A DNA stretch of 64,000 nt. It comes from Chrysomallon squamiferum (lineage: Eukaryota; Mollusca; Gastropoda; Neomphalida; Peltospiridae). The notes under the pieces are model-generated. The model was given only the letters and a program-made list of their open reading frames with translations, ran no database searches and was not told the DNA's origin. Of the stretch, positions 59,334 to 64,000 are shown piece by piece. Numbering within the stretch: the first letter of the stretch is position 1; each line of letters begins with the position of its first letter. The position numbers and the translations under genes were made by a program. Location: contig CM022666.1 in assembly GCA_012295275.1 (NCBI GenBank), positions 12,126,577-12,190,576 of the forward strand, written 5' to 3'.

Positions 59334-62300
59334 TAACAAAAAAGCAACAAGTATAAAAATAAAATAGTTTCAGAGAAAGCATGCTTAAACATTTGTCAGA
59401 TAAATAAATATTTGTTTATCTTTTACTTATTTTTTAATCTAAAAGTCAAATAAAAAGAAATAAACCCAAACATATTCAATTAATGCATTCATAAACCAGT
59501 ATTTTTATCATATTCATTAGTTAATTTTATAAATGAAAATATAAATGAAATTATATTTGTTTTTATTAAAGTTACATAATAGTCATTCTTTTTTATGACT
59601 ATGATTCTGATGGCAGAAAACCTTTCTTAAGAGTTCAGTGTAGCAGTTCCCAACCTTTTTAAAAATGCTCACATCTCAGAATTTCACAGTATCTTATCTG
59701 TATTTATATTTATTTTACAAAAACAAAAGGTATGAGCCAATGTTAAATTAATTTTAACTTGCAAAAGTTGCTCACAACAACTAACAATGTTACTTGAATG
59801 GATTTAAGTAGAAACAAAAATCACATTAATTCACAAGGAATTTATAGTAAATATTGTGTATAAATGGGACATAATTATCTTCTACTGCCAAGTTAGAGTT
59901 TTGTACTCCCATATCATATGTTAAGAACCATAGCTTTTGTGAGAGAATGACTAATGGCCATACCAATATTTATTTTTACATTTAATTTTAATTTGTTTTT
60001 GCCATTATATATTTTTAAAAAACAAATAAAAGAGAATATTAATTCATATAAATGAATATTCCTTAAACTATATACACATACACACATAAAATTATATTGT
60101 TCTGTCCTTTTTATATATTATGTAAATTATTATTATTTTGTTTAGAGTTAACAAAAATTAGAATCTTTACACATATTTATAATTTATTTTTGGCAAAATA
60201 TTTAAAAATGTAATTGACTTTAATGATAAATTATAATTTTTATCATTTTGTTAAGTCAATTTAGTTTAGGAATTCTAAACATCATTTAGTTTTTACATTA
60301 TTTTAAAATATTTCTTTTTTGTCTGCACATATCAGTATTAACATTATGATAACAAATAAAAAAATTGAAAAATTATGTAAATAATGAAAATAAAATAAAA
60401 CTAATAATTCTTCAACAGTAACTGTAAAGAATTGAGTTGAACAAACAAAATGAAAGCACCAACCCTTTTCCTCTGTTTGTAGACGTAGATCATGTCAGCA
60501 ACAGTCCTGATGATGACATCTGGCACCAGACCAGCTAAACAGAGGATGACCAGGCTCAGCCAGACATTCAGACATGAAATTATTGTATTTATAACTCCAT
60601 GCAGTGGCTGTTGTGATACTAAATCAAATCTATATAAAAACAATTGTCAAACTTAAATATATTAACAAAGGCAAAGACTAATTATAGATCTAAAATATGA
60701 TTTTGATAACATGGGATTGTGTGTGTGGGTGTCTGAGTGTGGGTGAGTGTGTGTGTGTGTGTGTATGTGTGTGTGTGTGTGTGCGCGTGCATGAGTATGT
60801 GAGTAAATGTAGGTATGAATGCATGTCTCTTCAGATGCCAGTTGGGAGTAAAAGTATCTTGTTGCTATTTAATTAGAGTGGTGGCAGTTTATTTACTGTA
60901 TCATCATTATAAATAAACAGTATACATTTAACGTTCTCTGTTATTGCATTATGAGGAAGTACATAAACTTACGGCCATAATATCTGGTTATAAAACCATG
61001 ACATAATGGTGAATGCCAAGAGTGAGACAAGAAAGGAAAGTGCTATTGGCAGACACCAATAATATGTACGTAGAGCCAGCTGCAGTAATAAGCATAAATA
61101 GAAATTATATTTGATTACATTCTGTTTTATTCAAAGCTAGTGATTTTCTTTTTAAGGAACCAGATATTTAAATGTAATCTATAAATAAAAATTATAAAAC
61201 ATGTGAAATATTTGAAATAATAATAATAATTTTTTTTTTTTTTTAAATACAATGTTTTATGCAGGTTTTAAATAACTAATAGCCAAAACCAATATTTTTG
61301 AATTAATTATTTGTAATCTAAAAAAATCAACTTATATTTTATCAATTTATTCTGCATGGTTATAAAACTAATGTAAATAATTGCATATAATTTTACACAC
61401 GCACACATACAAATAAATATTTACAAACATACCTTTACATTTACAATAATAACTGCCACCGAAAATGTTAAAGTTCCCAAACACCAAATACCAACACTCT
61501 ATAAAATTATAAATAAATAAATAAATGAATAAATTAAAATTAAATAAACACAAAATAATAATAAATAAATATAAAAACCTAATAAATCTTCTTTTTCATT
61601 AGAAGTAATTATTATTTATAATATAAAATACAAAACATCAAATGACATGAAATTTAGTAATTATTAAAGTAACACTAGTATACACTTACAATATACATCT
61701 CTCCAAAACTGTATTTTGTTATCTTAAGAAAATGTTTAAAACTAGATGAAATATATTTTTATTATTTACACAGGTTGAGTATTCTTTATGCTAAAAGCTC
61801 AAAAGGTTTTTCAGACCTAACTGAATACATTTACAAATCTTTCTTTCAGTTCTTGACTATGTCAGTAGTAGCCTATTTAATTTTTTTTTTTTAAATTAGT
61901 AAGCTAATTTATTAATATATTAAATATCATTTCAGAAACTCTGTGTTTGCTGCTCCACAATAATATAATCATGTTTAATTCATTTTCAAAACATTTAATC
62001 AATATGTCAAGCATGGATATTCTTATGTCTTTGTCATTAAAGAAGACTTAATATATTTTTAAACTGGTAGCTGAACTTACCTTTCCATTTTGGAAGAGAG
62101 AAACTTCATTGCCTATTAGGAAAAACACTCCAAAAAAGGCAACTAGACTGTGCCAAATGCCTGAAAAAAAGAAAATAAGAGAATTGTTTTTTAAAACTAT
62201 AGTTTAAATCAGGGTCAAAACAGATAAATGATTATATATCTACATCAAACTATAATACTAAAATTGTAAACAAGTACTATCATTAACATGGTTGAAGCTA

Positions 62301-63490
62301 TCAACAAAATGGAATTGATGAACACAGTAGAAACAACTATAGAAATTATTTCAAAACAAATACTCTGCATATTATATATTGTACATTTAATTAAAATGAA
62401 ATGTTGTGTTAAAACAAAAGTGGTAGAAATAATTCTAACATAAAAAAATAAAAAAACTTGTTTGTCAGTATTTACATCCTCAACAAAAATATCTGGAAAT
62501 ATTTTTCGTTTAATTATTTATATGATACATGTATCTGTTTTAGAAATATTAACATAGGTATATTACAACATGTCACATGATTGGTCAGAAGCATAATTGT
62601 GTGTAGTTTTTGATCAATTGGATCACAGGAAAAACATTTTTTTTTTTTAAATAAAAATGCAGACATTACCCATAGAATTCCATAGGATGAAGTACCTCCA
62701 GTCCAGCATAGTGTTTTTCCTCACTCTTCTGTAAACATAAACATTGTTTAACCAATAAAATAAAATTTTTAATCAACTGAAATTGTAAACTGTGATCACG
62801 CTGATAAATATTTTGTATGTATATGTACACTGATACTGAGGTTGAATATAGTTCAGCAAATGTTTGTGCAATGTAAACAGTGAATTGTTAATTAATGACA
62901 GGTTTTATGACAAATGTTTTCCTTTGTCATTAAACAGATATTAAAAATAATCAGTTTCTTTTATGATGTATAACTAACACAATCATTCAGTTGAACATTA
63001 TAAATTAAAATTTTCACAACTTACTTGTAGAGGTAAGGGTGCGCCAAAAGAACTTCTCGATGAATATGTTGTTCAAATATTCCATAGCAGAGAATAGGAA
63101 GTGATGTGAATGCAATATTAAAGAACATCAAGAAGAAGCCATCATAAATAGGCTGAAATCAAAATATATGCAATTGACCAGGAGTTATGAAAAAGATAAT
63201 TACACCAAGTTTTTATTAATTCTGATATACTTTGTCTACACTTCTCAATTTTATGATATTTCTAATACTGATAATTCTATAAAAAAAAATAATAAATAAA
63301 AATAACAATGAATGAAAAATAAATGAAAACATAATTGTGATATTAGTTAAGTACAAATATAATGCAAGCATAAATATAATAAAGTATTTGTGTACCTGTT
63401 CTGAATATGCAGAGTAGAAAGTGAAGTAAAATTGTGGAAAGATGAAAACAATATTCTGAAATAAAATAAACATAAACATTTCACTTATTT

Positions 63491-63531
<41 letters not shown>

Positions 63532-63911
63532 GTGAATTAAGTGAAATGTATATATACATATGTAAATATATTGTTTGTACTGATCATTTGACAAGAAAAA
63601 TATATTACTTTGTGAGGACCGTGAATTTAAATGCTTGATATTGCTGGTATAAACAAATCAGAACTTTATTACTTTATATTTTATAATGTAACCACTAAAT
63701 AAGCAAAAGCTATATGCAGAAGGCATTTTTTTAACTTGGGGAAAAAAAAGAAAGACAAATCTTACTTTGTAGAAAAAATACTGAACCAAGTTGGCAATGC
63801 GAACGTAGTAGTAATGTCCATGCAAAAGAAGTACTCTCAAGATGAAATGAAATCTGGCAAAAGCATAGTCACTGCATGTTGCTGCCTGTCTTCCTTCCTT
63901 TCCCATAATCC
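57384..63911 (-). CDS. ATP11: ATP11-like P4-ATPase (phospholipid flippase), C-terminal part
   Basis: Membrane flippase moving aminophospholipids to the cytosolic leaflet. Exons in transcript order: 63911-63766, 63455-63396, 63152-63025, 62728-62670, 62160-62081, 61498-61433, 61079-60973, 60629-60464, then last exon 58790-58704 and/or 57530-57384. All joins keep frame. The first exon holds the end of the P domain (GKEGRQAA...SDYAFARF) and the start of TM3 (LLLHGHYYYVRIANLVQYFFYK), matching ATP11A/B/C closely; the following exons encode the remaining membrane segments and a cytosolic tail. FTSLPIL and FEQHI are P4-family landmarks. The catalytic DKTGT, ATP-binding domains and TM1-2 lie beyond the right edge. 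Which of the vertebrate ATP11 paralogs is closest cannot be decided. It is convergent with the COL4A1-like gene. Confidence 0.92.
57618..57672 (-). pseudogene. Duplicated fragment of ATP11-like exon/intron boundary
   Basis: 36 bases are identical to 60941-60976, and similarity continues to 57672/60995. The copied piece spans the donor site and end of exon 61079-60973 (GTAAGT retained) and intron beyond it. It lies between the two candidate last exons and has no acceptor, so it is a non-functional fragment. Confidence 0.85.
58704..58790 (-). CDS. ATP11: ATP11-like candidate last exon A (proximal)
   Basis: 87 nt: 28 residues AESGDNFTNVVTKGSRNVSV then SRQCLVDS, plus TAG; acceptor CTTATTCTAG. 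The stop codon is followed immediately by a donor-like GTAATC, so it may be a terminal exon or be spliced onward with the stop in place. Another donor (CTG/GTGGAT) inside would join to exon B in frame. Confidence 0.65.
   Translation of the reverse strand, partial: AESGDNFTNVVTKGSRNVSVSRQCLVDS
59210..59338. repeat. A tract and (AAAT)n/(AAT)n
   Basis: A run of about 29 A near 59215-59238, then (AAAT)n and (AAT)n at 59277-59338; on the plus strand the order resembles a poly(A) tail region, but no SINE/LINE body is recognisable. Confidence 0.88.
60464..60629 (-). CDS. ATP11: ATP11-like exon (last TM segment)
   Basis: 166 nt ending phase 0. FDLVSQQPLHGVINTIISC, then LNVWLSLVILCLAGLVPDVI (final membrane helix), then RTVADMIYVYKQRKR. 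LVPDVI matches the LLPDV of ATP11. The donor GTTGGT is non-consensus at +3/+4; read-through would add VGAFILFVQLNS... before a stop. Confidence 0.88.
60717..60785. repeat. (GT)n imperfect microsatellite
   Basis: GT-rich tract in an ATP11-like intron, with GGGT and GCGC interruptions. Confidence 0.9.
60973..61079 (-). CDS. ATP11: ATP11-like exon (TM segment)
   Basis: 107 nt; LALRTYYWCLPIALSFLVSL then LAFTIMSWFYNQILW; donor GTAAGT. The ending W-P (split) corresponds to the VIWPF of ATP11. Confidence 0.9.
61433..61498 (-). CDS. ATP11: ATP11-like exon (TM segment)
   Basis: 66 nt, 22 residues SVGIWCLGTLTFSVAVIIVN then VK, equivalent to FGNWTFGTLVFTVMVITVTVK of ATP11A. Donor GTATGT. Confidence 0.9.
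61771..61815. mobile_element. Degraded end of the same Tigger-like family (tentative)
   Basis: CAGGTTGAGTATTCTTTATG then CTAAAAGCTC resembles the left end of the element at 52857, but no flanking TA and no second end were found. A relic at most. Confidence 0.35.
62081..62160 (-). CDS. ATP11: ATP11-like exon (TM segment and loop)
   Basis: 80 nt; IWHSLVAFFGVFFLIGNE then VSLFQNGK, equivalent to the FFFGSYLL...NGQ region of ATP11A. Donor GTAAGT. Confidence 0.9.
62670..62728 (-). CDS. ATP11: ATP11-like exon
   Basis: 59 nt; KRVRKNTMLDWRYFILW then NSM and split Gly, equivalent to the DISKNRLLSIKTFLYWTILG segment of ATP11A. Donor GTAATG. Confidence 0.9.
63025..63152 (-). CDS. ATP11: ATP11-like exon (TM4-5 region)
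   Basis: 128 nt; PIYDGFFLMFFNIAFTSLPI then LCYGIFEQHIHREVLLAHP, LY and a split K. FTSLPIL and EQH are P4-ATPase landmarks. Donor GTAAGT. Confidence 0.93.
63396..63455 (-). CDS. ATP11: ATP11-like exon (luminal loop region)
   Basis: 60 nt, NIVFIFPQFYFTFYSAYSEQ, equivalent to NVCFITPQFLYQFYCLFSQQ of ATP11A. Donor GTACAC. Confidence 0.93.
63491..63531. repeat. (CA)n microsatellite
   Basis: About 20 CA units with one interruption, in an ATP11-like intron. Confidence 0.94.
63766..63911 (-). CDS. ATP11: ATP11-like exon (P-domain end, TM3)
   Basis: 146 nt; starts after a split glycine: IMGKEGRQAATCSDYAFARF, then HFILRVLLLHGHYYYVR, IANLVQYFFYK. This is the conserved G-x-x-GKEGRQA-x5-DYA motif at the end of the P domain and the next membrane helix. 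Sequence right of 63911 is intron. Confidence 0.95.
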
Positions 63912-64000
63912 CTGACAATGATAATTACTGGTAGCTTCATGTACTTTCTAAAGATTAGATGTTGGCAGAGTACAATAAATACTGAATCAGATTGAAAAGG

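Noticed and set aside
59210-59340. A tract plus AAAT repeats considered as a retroposon tail
   Set aside because: No SINE or LINE body, A/B box or target duplication could be seen.

Overview
This is a eukaryotic window from an animal genome. It is AT-rich (clearly under 40% GC by eye), dense in microsatellites, and has GT-AG introns of roughly 0.1-16 kb. It carries parts of three protein-coding genes. Two are type IV (basement-membrane) collagen chains arranged head to head; the third is the 3' part of a P4-type phospholipid flippase. The lengths of the collagen chain and its introns, and a complete 12-cysteine NC1 domain close to vertebrate alpha1(IV), indicate a bilaterian invertebrate. The mixed CA/TA/TATG microsatellites would suit a mollusc such as a cephalopod, but the sequence does not prove that.

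Layout. (1) 1-29329, minus strand: the 5' part of an alpha2(IV)-like collagen gene (COL4A2-like). Fifteen coding exons were built by hand (about 451 codons); the gene continues off the left edge. Intron 2 (16 kb) and intron 4 (6.9 kb) are very large and full of tandem repeats, with a few GC-richer islands, four of which contain RFX X-box-like palindromes. (2) 29330-30510: a 1.18-kb shared, probably bidirectional promoter and 5'UTR region, with GC boxes, an AP-1 site and two neighbouring GC-rich hairpins. (3) 30511-53620, plus strand: a complete alpha1(IV)-like collagen gene (COL4A1-like) of 40 coding exons, 5329 nt as written. One surplus base in exon 6 breaks the frame; with it discounted the gene would encode about 1775 residues: signal peptide, 7S cysteine cluster, a long interrupted Gly-X-Y domain and NC1. 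(4) 53621 to about 55260: its 3'UTR with three candidate poly(A) signals. (5) 57384-63911, minus strand: the C-terminal membrane part of an ATP11-like P4-ATPase. It meets the collagen gene tail to tail, has two candidate alternative last exons, and continues off the right edge.

How they fit together. Alpha1 and alpha2 type IV chains assemble into one heterotrimer, and a shared head-to-head promoter is the known way animals keep the two in balance (vertebrate COL4A1/COL4A2, Drosophila Cg25C/vkg). The ATP11-type flippase has no known functional link to collagen, but human ATP11A lies near COL4A1/COL4A2 on 13q34, so the linkage may be old. No tRNA, rRNA, CRISPR array or intact transposase gene was seen. 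One short element with TA target duplication and Tigger/pogo-like ends lies in a COL4A1-like NC1 intron.

All exon boundaries come from reading splice sites, phases and Gly-X-Y periodicity by eye. They are internally consistent in phase except at COL4A1-like exon 6.
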